From assembly GCF_014202975.1 (NCBI RefSeq), contig NZ_JACHHZ010000005.1, positions 496,001-560,000 on the forward strand: a stretch of 64,000 bases of DNA, written 5' to 3'. The translations under genes and the position numbers were made by a program. Shown here piece by piece: positions 38,713 to 48,253 of the stretch; position 1 is the first letter of the stretch, and each line of letters begins with the position of its first letter. The notes under the pieces were generated by a model. The model saw only the letters and a list, made by a program, of their open reading frames with translations. It had not been told where the DNA came from and ran no database searches. Source of the DNA: Povalibacter uvarum (lineage in GTDB: Bacteria; Pseudomonadota; Gammaproteobacteria; Steroidobacterales; Steroidobacteraceae).

Positions 38713-40404
38713 ATGAATCTAACAAGAACGCTGGCGGCCACTGCAATGGTGGCAATGCTGCTCTCGGGCTGCTCGAAGTCGCCACCCCCTGAGCCGACCG
38801 TCAAGGCACCGTCCCTCGTGCTCTTGAACGCGCGCATTTGGACGGGTGATTCGTCGCGGCCGTGGGCAGAGGCCCTTGCAATCGACGGGTCGACGATTTC
38901 CCTCGTAGGGTCGAACGACGAAGTCAAAGCGGTCGCGGGCACTGCGCCTGTAATTGATGCCGCCGGCCAGCTGGTCGTGCCGGGGTTCATCGATACGCAT
39001 GTTCACTTTCTCGACGGCGGCTTCCGGCTGGCATCGGTGCAGCTTCGGGATGCGAAGACACGCGAAGAGTTCGTCGGGCGGATCAAGCAGTTCGCGGCCA
39101 CCGTTCCCGAGGGTACCTGGATCACGGGCGGCGATTGGGACCACACACTGTGGGGCGGAGAGCTGCCCGGGAAAGACTGGATCGATGCCGTGACGCCGAA
39201 GCATCCAGTGTGGGTGAATCGCCTCGACGGCCACATGGCGCTCGCGAACACCGCGGCAATGACGGCAGCCGGAATCACGGCCAAGACCTCTGAAGTGCCC
39301 GGCGGCGAAATAGTTCGTACCAAGCGGGGCGAGCCCGCAGGCGTCTTCAAAGACAATGCCATGGGTCTCATCGACAAGGTCGTGCCAGCGCCGTCCGCTG
39401 AAATGCAGGACCGCGCACTACAAGCAGCGATGAAGTACGTGAACGAGCGCGGCGTGACGACCGTTCACAATATGGGATCGTGGTCGGATCTCGATACTTT
39501 CGCTCGCGGCGCAAAGGCGAATTCGCTGACGACGAGAATTTATGCCGCTGTCCCGCTTGCGGACTGGGAAAGGCTGCGCGACGCGGTCGCTGCGAAGACT
39601 CATGGCGGCACTGACGGGCGGGGCGACGACTGGTTGCATATCGGTTTGCTCAAGGGCTTCGTCGACGGATCGCTCGGGTCGCACACGGCAGCGTTCCACA
39701 AGCCTTTCAACGATGCTCCCAAAGACAGCGGGCTGCTCGTGAATACGCCCGAGAATCTCTACGCCTGGGTTTCCGGCGCGGACAAAGCCGGGCTGCACGT
39801 CACGGTGCACGCGATCGGTGACCGGGCAAATGGTCTTCTGCTGGATATATATGAGAGAGTCCAGAAGGAGAACGGTGCTCGCGATCGCCGCTTCCGCGTC
39901 GAGCATGCGCAGCATCTTGCGGAGCAGGATATTCCGCGCTTCGCGCAGCTCGGCGTGATTCCGAGCATGCAGCCATATCACGCGATCGACGACGGACGCT
40001 GGGCGGAGAAGTACATCGGCGAGCGCATCGCCACGACTTACGCGTTCCGCAGCCTGCTCGATGCACGTGCGCAACTCGCATTCGGCAGCGACTGGTTCGT
40101 AGCTCCGCCTGCGCCGCTCGAGGGCATCTATGCCGCAGTGACTCGTCGCACGATCGACGATCGCAATCCCGATGGTTGGGTTCCGCAGCAGAAGCTCACA
40201 GTCGAAGAAGCTTTGCGTGCCTACACGGCGACCGCGGCGTATGCGTCGTTCGATGAGTCGACCAAAGGCGTGATCGCGACCGGCAAGCTCGCGGACCTGG
40301 CGATGATCGATCGCGATATCTTCACGATCCCACCAGAGCAGATTCGCGATGCGAAAGTGAAGCTGACGGTGGCAGGCGGCAAGCAGGTTTACGCCGCTCA
40401 GTAA
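38713..40404 (+). CDS. amidohydrolase family lipoprotein (YtcJ-like)
   Basis: 563 residues from ATG at 38713; AGGTGG sits six bases upstream, whereas the ATG at 38707 abuts it. A lipoprotein signal ends in LLSGC. The enzyme has the metal site HVHF after VVPGFIDT, the DGHMAL loop, the FVDGSLGSHTAAF segment, the AIGDRAN His, VEHAQHL and FGSDWFVAPP. These are typical of YtcJ-like N-substituted formamide deformylase/amidohydrolases. It would be anchored at a periplasmic membrane face. The substrate is unknown. A second amidohydrolase of another subgroup lies at 43209. Confidence 0.9.
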   Translation: MNLTRTLAATAMVAMLLSGCSKSPPPEPTVKAPSLVLLNARIWTGDSSRPWAEALAIDGSTISLVGSNDEVKAVAGTAPVIDAAGQLVVPGFIDTHVHFLDGGFRLASVQLRDAKTREEFVGRIKQFAATVPEGTWITGGDWDHTLWGGELPGKDWIDAVTPKHPVWVNRLDGHMALANTAAMTAAGITAKTSEVPGGEIVRTKRGEPAGVFKDNAMGLIDKVVPAPSAEMQDRALQAAMKYVNERGVTTVHNMGSWSDLDTFARGAKANSLTTRIYAAVPLADWERLRDAVAAKTHGGTDGRGDDWLHIGLLKGFVDGSLGSHTAAFHKPFNDAPKDSGLLVNTPENLYAWVSGADKAGLHVTVHAIGDRANGLLLDIYERVQKENGARDRRFRVEHAQHLAEQDIPRFAQLGVIPSMQPYHAIDDGRWAEKYIGERIATTYAFRSLLDARAQLAFGSDWFVAPPAPLEGIYAAVTRRTIDDRNPDGWVPQQKLTVEEALRAYTATAAYASFDESTKGVIATGKLADLAMIDRDIFTIPPEQIRDAKVKLTVAGGKQVYAAQ

Positions 40405-40414
40405 GGATCGTGCC

Positions 40415-41140
40415 GTGACAGCAGCCGTTGACGTCGGGCGTCGCAGCCCATTCTTTCTCTACATGGCGCTGGCGTTTCTGGCCATCGCCCTCGTGGGATT
40501 CTCGACGACCTTCTTTCTTCCGCTGGCGCGCGGAACGTTCGAGGCGCCGGCAGTTGTTCACGTGCACGGCGCTCTGCTCTTCGGCTGGCTCATTCTCCTC
40601 ATCACTCAGGTCTCGCTGATCCGATCGCGCAATCCGCGAACGCACCGTCGCATGGGCTGGATCGGGGCGGCGCTGTGTGCCGCCATCGTCGTTTCTGGTG
40701 TCCTCGTCGGCCTCTTCGCGACGCGCCGCGATCTCGCCGCCGGGGGTGGCGACGTGGTCATCGGCGGCTTCGTGAACATTCTCATCGAGATGATCGTATT
40801 CGGCACGCTCGTCGGCGCCGCCATCGTGTTTCGCCGCGATCCCGAGAGCCACAAGCGATTGTTGATCCTCGCCACCATCTCTGCGCTTGCGCCCGCGTGG
40901 TTGAGATTCCGGCATTTCATGCCGTTCGTGCCGAATCCTTTCGTGACGTTTTCATTGGTCGCGGATTCCGTGCTGCTGATTGCCGTGGCGCACGACTGGA
41001 TGGCATACCGACGAGTACATCCGATCTATCTCTGGGCGGGCGGGGCGATGGTCGGCGTTCATGCCGTCGAACTGCTCGCCATCGAGAGCCAACCTTGGGT
41101 ACGCTTGGGACGCTGGCTGCTGGGTGAGCAAGCCGTTTAG
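40415..41140 (+). CDS. seven-helix integral membrane protein of unknown function
   Basis: 241 residues, GTG start with AAGGA upstream. About seven membrane segments are visible; VVHVHGALLFGWLILLITQ holds a His-x-His in helix 2. There are other in-membrane or loop residues at NPRTHRRMGW and RDPESHKRLLIL, a two-His arrangement reminiscent of DUF2306-like proteins. It starts 10 bases after the YtcJ-like gene and is probably co-transcribed. Confidence 0.75.
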   Translation: MTAAVDVGRRSPFFLYMALAFLAIALVGFSTTFFLPLARGTFEAPAVVHVHGALLFGWLILLITQVSLIRSRNPRTHRRMGWIGAALCAAIVVSGVLVGLFATRRDLAAGGGDVVIGGFVNILIEMIVFGTLVGAAIVFRRDPESHKRLLILATISALAPAWLRFRHFMPFVPNPFVTFSLVADSVLLIAVAHDWMAYRRVHPIYLWAGGAMVGVHAVELLAIESQPWVRLGRWLLGEQAV

Positions 41141-41202
41141 GGGAGCAAGCCGAAAGGCCAGCGCTGCCAGATTGAGCGATTCAGCGTGCCAAGGAGGTTC
41201 GT

Positions 41203-41739
41203 ATGAAGAACGCTACGACAGGTCTGGCGATTGCCGCTTGCGGCGTCGCCATTACTATCGCGGGTGTAAGCGGGTGGCTGGATCGAGGCTCCCTATACGG
41301 GGTCAGCATTGGATTGCTGATGTCCCTAGTCGGCGTCGCTGTCCTGCTTTCCGGCGTCCGCGCAAGCGAGCTGACTACGCCGGATCGATATGTCAGTGGA
41401 GTGGTTGGTTTGGGGGCCGTGCTGCACCTCTACGAAAACCTCGCGAAAGGATCAGGACCGTCGTTCGCATGGTTCGCATGGACAATGTTTCCGTACGCGC
41501 TGGCACTGGCGATCTCGTGCATAAAACCGACGAGACGTGCGGCAACGGCAGGCGCGGCGGCCGCGTTGCTCGTGGACCTGTGGGTCTATCACGGCGTATT
41601 CGTTGTGCCGCGAGGCTCGACAGAACCTCTCGCATTCCTCTTCGCGCCGTTGTGGAACAGCTTGATCGTCGTACCGGTGGGAACGTGGGCCGCCTGGTTG
41701 ATTCAACGCAAAGCACCGGGTCCGATCGCAGCTCACTGA
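41203..41739 (+). CDS. small polytopic membrane protein of unknown function
   Basis: 178 residues preceded by AAGGAGG, a near-perfect ribosome binding site. Five hydrophobic helices are predicted (about 7-25, 30-50, 62-75, 83-98, 108-130 and 140-165, the third weak). I do not recognise a family. It stands alone between a seven-helix protein and a hypothetical gene. Confidence 0.72.
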   Translation: MKNATTGLAIAACGVAITIAGVSGWLDRGSLYGVSIGLLMSLVGVAVLLSGVRASELTTPDRYVSGVVGLGAVLHLYENLAKGSGPSFAWFAWTMFPYALALAISCIKPTRRAATAGAAAALLVDLWVYHGVFVVPRGSTEPLAFLFAPLWNSLIVVPVGTWAAWLIQRKAPGPIAAH

Positions 41740-41877
41740 CTCTGGATCGCTCACTGCGACGCGCAACATCGACGTGATCTCCGAGGTAATGGCCTCGACG
41801 GCGCAGGGGCCGATTCGAGCGGGAAACAGCGTCGACTGTTAACATTCCGGCCCTGCGTCATCCTCGCGAGGCTCGGA

Positions 41878-42486
41878 ATGAACCCGGAACTGGAAACGTC
41901 TTCGGAAGCCCACAAGACCGGGCACAGGTGGGTCGATCTGTCGGTCGCCGGATGCGCGCTGCTCGTGTCGTTCTGTTCGCTCGGGCTCGCGGTTCATCAT
42001 GGCAAGACCATGGAACGGCTGGTCACCGCGAACTCCATGCCCTTCCTGCAGATCACCAGCTCGAGCGGTGAGTACGCAAGCGACGGCAGCGTTCGCCAGG
42101 TCGTGAGCTTCGACCTGCGCAACTCTGGTGTCGGACCGGCTCGCGTCGAATGGCTCACTCGCAAGCTCGACGACAAACCGATCGAGGATTGGGACGCAAT
42201 GATGAAAACGCTGCACGATGAAGCGATCTCATCGGGCAGTGTCGATGGCGCGATTGCGATCGGCCGCAAGTCGACATCCGATGTGCCCACCTTCCTCGGC
42301 GGCGGCGGTTCGCTGCAGTCGATGCGCTGGCAGCGCACGGACGAGAACGCGCCGTTCTGGGACTTCGTGAACAAGGTGCGTTCCGGAGACCGGCTGCGAC
42401 TGCAGGCGTGCTACTGCTCGATCTTCGACGAGTGCTGGATCGCGGACTCGCAGGTCTTCAAGCCGAAACGCGTCGATCGTTGCTGA
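41878..42486 (+). CDS. hypothetical protein with one N-terminal membrane helix
   Basis: 202 residues. One membrane helix (about 18-38, VDLSVAGCALLVSFCSLGLAV) anchors a globular domain that starts MPFLQITSSSGEY and includes VSFDLRNSGVGPARVEW, an immunoglobulin-like beta strand pattern. The C-terminal third has a Cys cluster (LQACYCSIFDECW). No known function. Next gene 10 bases downstream encodes AcpH. Confidence 0.75.
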   Translation: MNPELETSSEAHKTGHRWVDLSVAGCALLVSFCSLGLAVHHGKTMERLVTANSMPFLQITSSSGEYASDGSVRQVVSFDLRNSGVGPARVEWLTRKLDDKPIEDWDAMMKTLHDEAISSGSVDGAIAIGRKSTSDVPTFLGGGGSLQSMRWQRTDENAPFWDFVNKVRSGDRLRLQACYCSIFDECWIADSQVFKPKRVDRC

Positions 42487-42496
42487 CGGGAGTGCG

Positions 42497-43099
42497 ATGA
42501 ACTGGCTCGCGCATACATTCCTGTCCGAGCCGAATGTGCAGTTCCAGCTCGGCAATCTGCTGGCCGATCTCGTGCGCGGTCCCGAGCGCGAGCCGATGAG
42601 CGTGGACTTTCGTCGCGGCGCCGACTGCCACAAGATCATCGACGCTTTCACCGACTCGCATCCGCTGGTTCGCCGCAGTCGCGGCCAGGTGCCGCCGGAA
42701 TATCGGCGGTTCAGCGGAGTACTGATCGATGTCTTCTACGACTACCTGCTCGCGAAGCACTGGAGCAGCTTCGCGTCGGAGTCGCTGCCCGAGTTCACGC
42801 AGCGCTTTTACGCGCAAGTGCAGGGGAAGGAGGAAGGCAACCTGCCGGAGCCGGCGAAGGCGACGTTGGGACGAATCGTACGTCACGATCTGCTGGGCTC
42901 GTACCGACAGATCGATGGGGTCGAGCATGCACTGCGGCGTATCTCTATCTATCTCGCCAGCCGCTGGAAGAAGCCGTTCGCCCTGGACCGCAGCGTGCCG
43001 GCCCTGCTGCGGGTCGAGTCAGCGCTCGATACCGACTTCCTCGAGTTTTTCCCGCAGCTGCAGAACCGCGTAGCGGATTGGTCGCGGAACCCGCACTAG
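42497..43099 (+). CDS. acpH: acyl carrier protein phosphodiesterase
   Basis: 200 residues, matching the ACPD family in length. Conserved parts are MNWLAHTFLSEP, GNLLADLVRG, HKIIDAFTDSHPLVRRSR and VLIDVFYDYLLAKHW with the metal-binding Asp/His set of the HD-like fold. It removes the phosphopantetheine arm from holo-ACP in the cytosol. Confidence 0.88.
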   Translation: MNWLAHTFLSEPNVQFQLGNLLADLVRGPEREPMSVDFRRGADCHKIIDAFTDSHPLVRRSRGQVPPEYRRFSGVLIDVFYDYLLAKHWSSFASESLPEFTQRFYAQVQGKEEGNLPEPAKATLGRIVRHDLLGSYRQIDGVEHALRRISIYLASRWKKPFALDRSVPALLRVESALDTDFLEFFPQLQNRVADWSRNPH

Positions 43100-43208
43100 C
43101 AGGCAGGTGACCGTCGACCTTTCCGGCGCTTCAGGGTTTCAGGGATCGGCAGCGCGCCCGCCGCCCGCTATCCTACGCCGATCATCCTGACAGCCTGGCG
43201 GAAGCAAC

Positions 43209-44531
43209 ATGCCCTCGAGAATGTTCAAGCTGTGTCCCCTGATGATCGTCAGTCTGGGTCTTGCCTCGACTGTAGGCACGGCGCAGCCGGTATCGAATTC
43301 CACGGTTCTCGTGCATGCGGGGCAGTTGCTGGATCGGCCAGGCCAGCCCGCGCGCGGCGCATCGACAGTGCTCATTCGCAACGGCAAAGTGGAGTCGGTT
43401 CGTGACGGCTTCGCGAACGCGGCGGAGTTTCCGGGCGCGACCGTGATTGATCTGCGCGACAAGTTCGTACTCCCTGGACTCATCGATTCGCACGTTCACC
43501 TCGACAGCGACAAGGCGGGACAGGAAGGCTTGCTCGAAGCGCTGACGAACAGCACTGCGTACTACGCGTACGAAGCGGCAGTGAATGCCCGCAAGACATT
43601 GGATGCGGGATTCACCACAGTGCGCAACCTCGGCAATGCAGACGGCGTCACGCTCGCGCTGCGCGATGCGATCGCCGCGGGCAAGATGCCCGGTCCGCGC
43701 ATCATCGATTCCGGCAGCGGTATCTCCGCAACTTCAGGCCACGGCGACATGACGCTGGGTCTCAATCCAGAAATTGCGGAGCACGTGCACCAAGAGAATC
43801 TCTGCGATGGCGCGGATGCATGCCGTCGCGCGGTGCGCATGCAGATCCGACGCGGTGTCGATGTGATCAAGATCATGACGACTGGCGGCGTGAACAGCCG
43901 CATCGGCGCGGGCCTCGGCAAACAGATGTTCGACGACGAAGCGAAAGCGCTCGTCGAGACGGCCCATCTCTACGGCAAGAAAGTCGCCGTCCATGCCCAC
44001 GGCGCTGATGGCATCAACATCGCGTTGCGCGCTGGCGCCGATTCGATCGAGCACGGCACGCTGCTGGACGAGGAAAGCATCAAGCTGTTCCTGAAGTCGG
44101 GTGCGTACTACGTGCCGACGCTCTCGACCGTGAACGGATATCTCGAGCGCATCGCGAAGGACGAGGATGCCTATCCTCCGGAAGTGCGCGAGAAGATCGA
44201 CTGGCGCATCTCGATCACTGGCAAGGCACTCGAGAAGGCGTATCCGCGCGGCGTGAAGATCGCATTCGGTACGGATGCCGGTGTGTCGAAGCACGGCCGC
44301 AATGCCGATGAGTTCGAATTGCTCGTGAAGCACGGCATGCCCGCCGCGGAAGCGATCAAAGCAGCGACGGTGAACGCAGCGGATCTGCTGGGCTTGTCGA
44401 AAGAAGTCGGTTCTCTCGAACCGGGCAAGCGTGCCGATCTCATCGCGGTGGCGGGGGATCCGCTCAAGGATGTCACGATTCTGAAGAACGTCGGCTTTGT
44501 GATGAAGGACGGGCAGGTGTTCAAGGAGTGA
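43209..44531 (+). CDS. exported amidohydrolase (Xaa-Pro dipeptidase / imidazolonepropionase-like)
   Basis: 440 residues with a signal peptide (cleavage near VGTAQP). The amidohydrolase_1 barrel has LIDSHVHLDSD (HxH metal pair), GVDVIKIMTTGGV with the candidate carbamylated Lys, VHAHGADG with His, SIEHGTLLD with His and FGTDAGVSKHG with the late Asp. Related enzymes hydrolyse N-acyl amino acids or dipeptides, and some degrade ochratoxin. It is periplasmic and not in an obvious operon. Confidence 0.9.
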   Translation: MPSRMFKLCPLMIVSLGLASTVGTAQPVSNSTVLVHAGQLLDRPGQPARGASTVLIRNGKVESVRDGFANAAEFPGATVIDLRDKFVLPGLIDSHVHLDSDKAGQEGLLEALTNSTAYYAYEAAVNARKTLDAGFTTVRNLGNADGVTLALRDAIAAGKMPGPRIIDSGSGISATSGHGDMTLGLNPEIAEHVHQENLCDGADACRRAVRMQIRRGVDVIKIMTTGGVNSRIGAGLGKQMFDDEAKALVETAHLYGKKVAVHAHGADGINIALRAGADSIEHGTLLDEESIKLFLKSGAYYVPTLSTVNGYLERIAKDEDAYPPEVREKIDWRISITGKALEKAYPRGVKIAFGTDAGVSKHGRNADEFELLVKHGMPAAEAIKAATVNAADLLGLSKEVGSLEPGKRADLIAVAGDPLKDVTILKNVGFVMKDGQVFKE

Positions 44532-45073
44532 GAGGGAGGAAGCCGGCTAGCCAGCTAGCAGGTAGCCAGAGTGGGAGGAAACGGCTCTTCCCATTGTGGG
44601 TCCGACTTCAGTCGGACGTAATCGCCGCGGGCGATGCTTCCCGTCATTCCCGCGAAAGCGGGAATCCATCCGGATTGCCGGACTGATGGACTCCCGCTTT
44701 CGCGGGAGTGACGGGAGGGGATGCTTCGCATGACGTCCGACTGAAGTCGGACCCACAGCAATCGCCGCAGGCGATGTCTGTCATTCCCGCGAAAGCGGGA
44801 ATCCAACCGGAACAAGGCATGGATACCCGCCTTCGCGGGTATGACGAGGGGATCGCCTGCGGCGATTACGTCCCACTAAAGTGGGACCCACAAAAAGGGG
44901 GACCCACAAAAAGGGGAGCGCTTCCGTCCCTCTGGCTAGCTGGCCAGCAGGCTCGATAGCTAGTCTGGCTCTCTCCAGATTAGTGCTTCCGGCCACTGCC
45001 CATTCCCCAGGCAATCCCTTAGCTTTCCGCACTTCCTGATCCGCACGGCAAAGGAATGCCGGGAGTGCCGCGC
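44532..45073. repeat. repeat-filled intergenic region
   Basis: About 540 bp without a gene. A heptad array at 44541-44570 is followed by a nested composite at 44594-44892: class (ii), class (i), inverted class (i), inverted class (ii), then class (i), inverted class (i) and a CCCACT-arm class (ii) end. The duplication GGGGGACCCACAAAAAG follows at about 44885-44915, and a second heptad array in opposite orientation lies at 44931-44973. The promoter of the TonB-like gene must lie in 44975-45060. Confidence 0.8.
44541..44570. repeat. CTAG-type heptad array
   Basis: AGCCGGCTAGCCAGCTAGC followed by AGGTAGCCAG; TAG triplets are 8 then 7 bases apart. It ends with the shared AGCCAG. Confidence 0.8.
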
Positions 45074-46825
45074 ATGAATACTGCCGAATTCGACACCAGG
45101 TTGCGTCATCAACCGAAGACGTCGCGGGCAGAGCCGCCTCCCGCTCCTTCAGCCAGCCCGGGAATTCCGATCACAGTCCTGTCGACTGACGTCGAATTGT
45201 GCGAAGCAATACGCGCTGCTGCTGGGGCGCAGCATGAAGTCTTCACAGCCGCCACGATGGAAGAGGCCTCGCAGCTCGGTGCGCAGGGGCAGTGCGGCAT
45301 CCTGGTCACCGACCAGGCATTGAGCCAGCAAAGCCTCGTACGCATGAGCAAGCAGATGCGTGCGCATGATCCTGCAACGATCACGATCGCTGTCGGCAGC
45401 CGCGGTGACGACAACGCGCTGATCGGATTGCTCTCGTCGGCGGTCGTCGAGCGTTTCATGTTGAAACCGGTCACGCCCGCGCTGGCTCGCCTCGTTCTCA
45501 GGTCTGCGTCGAGCGAATACCAGTCGCTGCGGTCGCGACATCGGCGGCGGGCGTCTTCGGCAACAGCCTCGCCTGTTGCTGCGCCAGCGCCGGTGGAATC
45601 ACCTTCGGTCAGCGATCCGGTAAGAGTCGCGGCGAACGTGATTCCGATGCCGCGCGTAGAGCAGCCGGCGTCGGAGCAATCTATTGCTGAGCAGCCCACA
45701 CAGTACGCATTGCAGCCTGTTCTGTTCGAACCGCCGCTCGCACCTTCCGTCGTGCTGGCGGAGCCCGCAGTCACGCAGTCGCCACCGAAGTCGTACACGA
45801 CATGGATTACTTCGGCGGTCGCGGCGATCGTCGTTGGTGTCGCGGTGTGGTGGACGATGCAGCAGCGCATGCCCGACATCGATCCCCGGCAAGTGATCGC
45901 GACGAACCTCGCGGAAGCAGCAAAGGCGTTCGCGGCAGGTCACTACGCCGAGCCTGCGGAATCCAGCGCGCTTCACCACTACGGTACGGTACTCGCGCTC
46001 GATCCGTCGAACGCGACAGCGCGCCAGGGCATCAGCCAGATCGCTGAGCAGATGATCGTTGGTGTCGAGACGGGCATTGCCGAAGGCAGACTCGCGGAAG
46101 CGGGTATCGCGCTCGAGCGTGTTCGCCGCATCGATCCCACGAACAAGCAGTTGTCGGTACTCGAAGAGCAGCTTCGCAAGGAGCAGGCGAATCAGCTGTC
46201 GATGCTGCAAGCACGCGCAACGCCGGCTCCAGAAGCGAAAGTCGCCCTGCCGCCGGTCGAGAAGGCAGCACGCGCGAGCGAACCGGCGAAGCGCAGTGTG
46301 AAGGCTGGTGACGCGAAAGCCGGTGCGACGGCAAGCGTTGCGCCGAATACGAAGGCACCCACGGCACGCACAATGGATCCCAGCGATCCTCTCGCACTCG
46401 GCCCGCCGGCACCCGCGTCGTCAGTCGCGAAGAGTGCCGAAGTTGCGGGCGCCGAGATTGCCGCTGCAGGGACGGCGCTGGCGGCCACAGCTGCCGCTGT
46501 CCAGGAGCCGGTTGCGAAGAGTGGCGAAGGCCCGGCGCCTGCTCCCGCGCCCCTCGCTGAACCGCGAGTGACGAAGATGGTTCAGCCGGAGTATCCGAGC
46601 GAAGCGCGCATGCGCGGTATCGAGGGATGGGTCGACCTCACGCTCTCAGTGACTCCGGCCGGTGACGTTGCCAGCGCAAAGATCGAAGACGGCAAGAACG
46701 GCCGCTGGTTCGATCGCGCCGCGCTCGCAGCGGTACGCAAGTGGCGTTATGAGTCGCGGCATCTCCCGGAGGGAACGCCAGCGCAGCCGGTGCGGGTGCG
46801 CTTGTACTTCAAGCTCGAGGAGTGA
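45074..46825 (+). CDS. receiver-like domain / TM / TonB C-terminal domain fusion
   Basis: 583 residues from ATG at 45074 (GGAG eight bases upstream; an ATG at 45056 has worse spacing). Residues 30-145 look like a response-regulator receiver: ILVTD gives candidate Asp80 and FMLKPV the conserved Lys131. A Pro/Ala-rich linker precedes a single membrane helix at 243-261. Residues 275-370 contain two TPR-like stretches (HYGTVLALDPSNATA, ALERVRRIDPTNKQ). After a long Ala/Pro/Lys linker the TonB C-terminal domain occupies about 500-583 (VQPEYPSEARMRGIEGWVDL, AALAAVRKWRYE). It would transmit proton-motive energy to outer-membrane receptors, perhaps under cytosolic phospho-control. Confidence 0.87.
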   Translation: MNTAEFDTRLRHQPKTSRAEPPPAPSASPGIPITVLSTDVELCEAIRAAAGAQHEVFTAATMEEASQLGAQGQCGILVTDQALSQQSLVRMSKQMRAHDPATITIAVGSRGDDNALIGLLSSAVVERFMLKPVTPALARLVLRSASSEYQSLRSRHRRRASSATASPVAAPAPVESPSVSDPVRVAANVIPMPRVEQPASEQSIAEQPTQYALQPVLFEPPLAPSVVLAEPAVTQSPPKSYTTWITSAVAAIVVGVAVWWTMQQRMPDIDPRQVIATNLAEAAKAFAAGHYAEPAESSALHHYGTVLALDPSNATARQGISQIAEQMIVGVETGIAEGRLAEAGIALERVRRIDPTNKQLSVLEEQLRKEQANQLSMLQARATPAPEAKVALPPVEKAARASEPAKRSVKAGDAKAGATASVAPNTKAPTARTMDPSDPLALGPPAPASSVAKSAEVAGAEIAAAGTALAATAAAVQEPVAKSGEGPAPAPAPLAEPRVTKMVQPEYPSEARMRGIEGWVDLTLSVTPAGDVASAKIEDGKNGRWFDRAALAAVRKWRYESRHLPEGTPAQPVRVRLYFKLEE

Positions 46826-46831
46826 TCGATC

Positions 46832-48253
46832 TCAGAGGTGCTTGAGTTTCCAGCGACCGCGCCGGAAGAGCACGAGACTCCAGAGTGCCAGCACCGAGAA
46901 CGCGGTCGGCACCGCGATGAAGACACCCATCGGCCCGAAGCCCAGCACTTCGGCGAGTACCCACGCCAGGGGAATCTGGCCCAGCCAGAAGCAGAAGAAG
47001 TTCAACCGCGTCGGCGTCCAAGTGTCGCCGGCGCCGTTGAACGCAGCCTGGAAACACATGCCGGCTGCGTACAGCGGGAACGCGAGGCTCACGATCCACA
47101 GCGCACGCGTTCCGTGTTCTATCACTTCAGCATCCGTCGTGAACAATCGGACCAGCGGCCCTGAGAACGCCACGAACAGGACACCAACGAACGCCAGGAA
47201 CATCACGTTGTAGCGCATGGAGATGGCGACAGCAGCTTCGGCACGCTCGGGCTTGCGTGCGCCGAGATTCTGCCCGACGAGCGTTGCGCCGGCATTCGCC
47301 AGACCCCATGCGGGCATGAGCGCGAAGATCACGATTCGCATCGCAATGGTGTAGCCGGCGAGAGCGGCACTGCCGAACGTCGCGAGAATCTTGAAGAGCC
47401 CGACCCAACTCGTCGTGCTGATGAGGAGCTGCGCGATACCGCTGCCGGCTGTCGTCAGAATTCCCTTGAGTACATCGAACTGCGGGCGCAGATGAGGAAG
47501 CCGGACGCGCACGCGACTTTGATGTCCCGCGAGATGCCATAGCTGATACAGCACGCCGACGCCGCGGCCGATGTTGGTTGCGACTGCGGCACCCGTCACG
47601 CCCAGTTCGGGGAACGGTCCCCAGCCGAAAATGAAGAAAGGCCCGAGCACGATGTTCAGCGCATTCGCGAGCCACAGCGTGCGCATCGCAAGCACCGCAT
47701 CGCCGGCTCCGCGAAACACCGCGTTGATCAGGAAGATCAGGAAGACCGTCGCGTTGCAGCCAAGCATGATCCGCGCGAAGTCGGTGCCCATGGTGACGAT
47801 GTTTTCGCTCGCGCCCATCAGTCGCAGGATGTCGGGCGCGAAGTAGCCGAGCACGATGCCGAGGCCCGAGGCGACGGCAACACCGAGGAGTACGATCTGC
47901 CCTGCGGCTTGCGCGGCACGTTCCGGATCTTTTTCGCCGATGCGACGCGCGACGATCGCCGTTGCCGCGATCGAGATGCCGATACCAACGGCATAGATCA
48001 GCGTCATGACGGACTCCGTGAGTCCAACGACCGCAACGGCATCGCGACCGAGCCGCGAAACCCAGAACACATCCACGATCGCGAACAGCGACTCCATGAT
48101 CATTTCGAGGACCATGGGCACGGCCAGCAACAGCACCGCCCGGTTCAAGGACTCGGACGTGTAGTCGTACTGCTGGCCTTTCAGCGCCTGCGCGACGATG
48201 CGCCAGAAGCCGGGATGGGCGTCGGCAGATGTAGAGGGGGAGGGCGCTGACAT
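46832..48253 (-). CDS. MATE family efflux transporter
   Basis: 473 residues with 12 predicted helices in two homologous halves. The first half contains LAVPMVLEMIMESLFAIVDVFWVSRLG, where PMVLE and FAIVDVFWV are family signatures, and the second half LGLANAGATLVGQNLGA-type motif (GLANAGATLVGQNLGARKPERAE region). These Na+ or H+ antiporters export cationic drugs and metabolites across the inner membrane. It is convergent with the TonB-fusion gene, leaving only six bases between stops. Confidence 0.92.
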   Translation of the reverse strand: MSAPSPSTSADAHPGFWRIVAQALKGQQYDYTSESLNRAVLLLAVPMVLEMIMESLFAIVDVFWVSRLGRDAVAVVGLTESVMTLIYAVGIGISIAATAIVARRIGEKDPERAAQAAGQIVLLGVAVASGLGIVLGYFAPDILRLMGASENIVTMGTDFARIMLGCNATVFLIFLINAVFRGAGDAVLAMRTLWLANALNIVLGPFFIFGWGPFPELGVTGAAVATNIGRGVGVLYQLWHLAGHQSRVRVRLPHLRPQFDVLKGILTTAGSGIAQLLISTTSWVGLFKILATFGSAALAGYTIAMRIVIFALMPAWGLANAGATLVGQNLGARKPERAEAAVAISMRYNVMFLAFVGVLFVAFSGPLVRLFTTDAEVIEHGTRALWIVSLAFPLYAAGMCFQAAFNGAGDTWTPTRLNFFCFWLGQIPLAWVLAEVLGFGPMGVFIAVPTAFSVLALWSLVLFRRGRWKLKHL

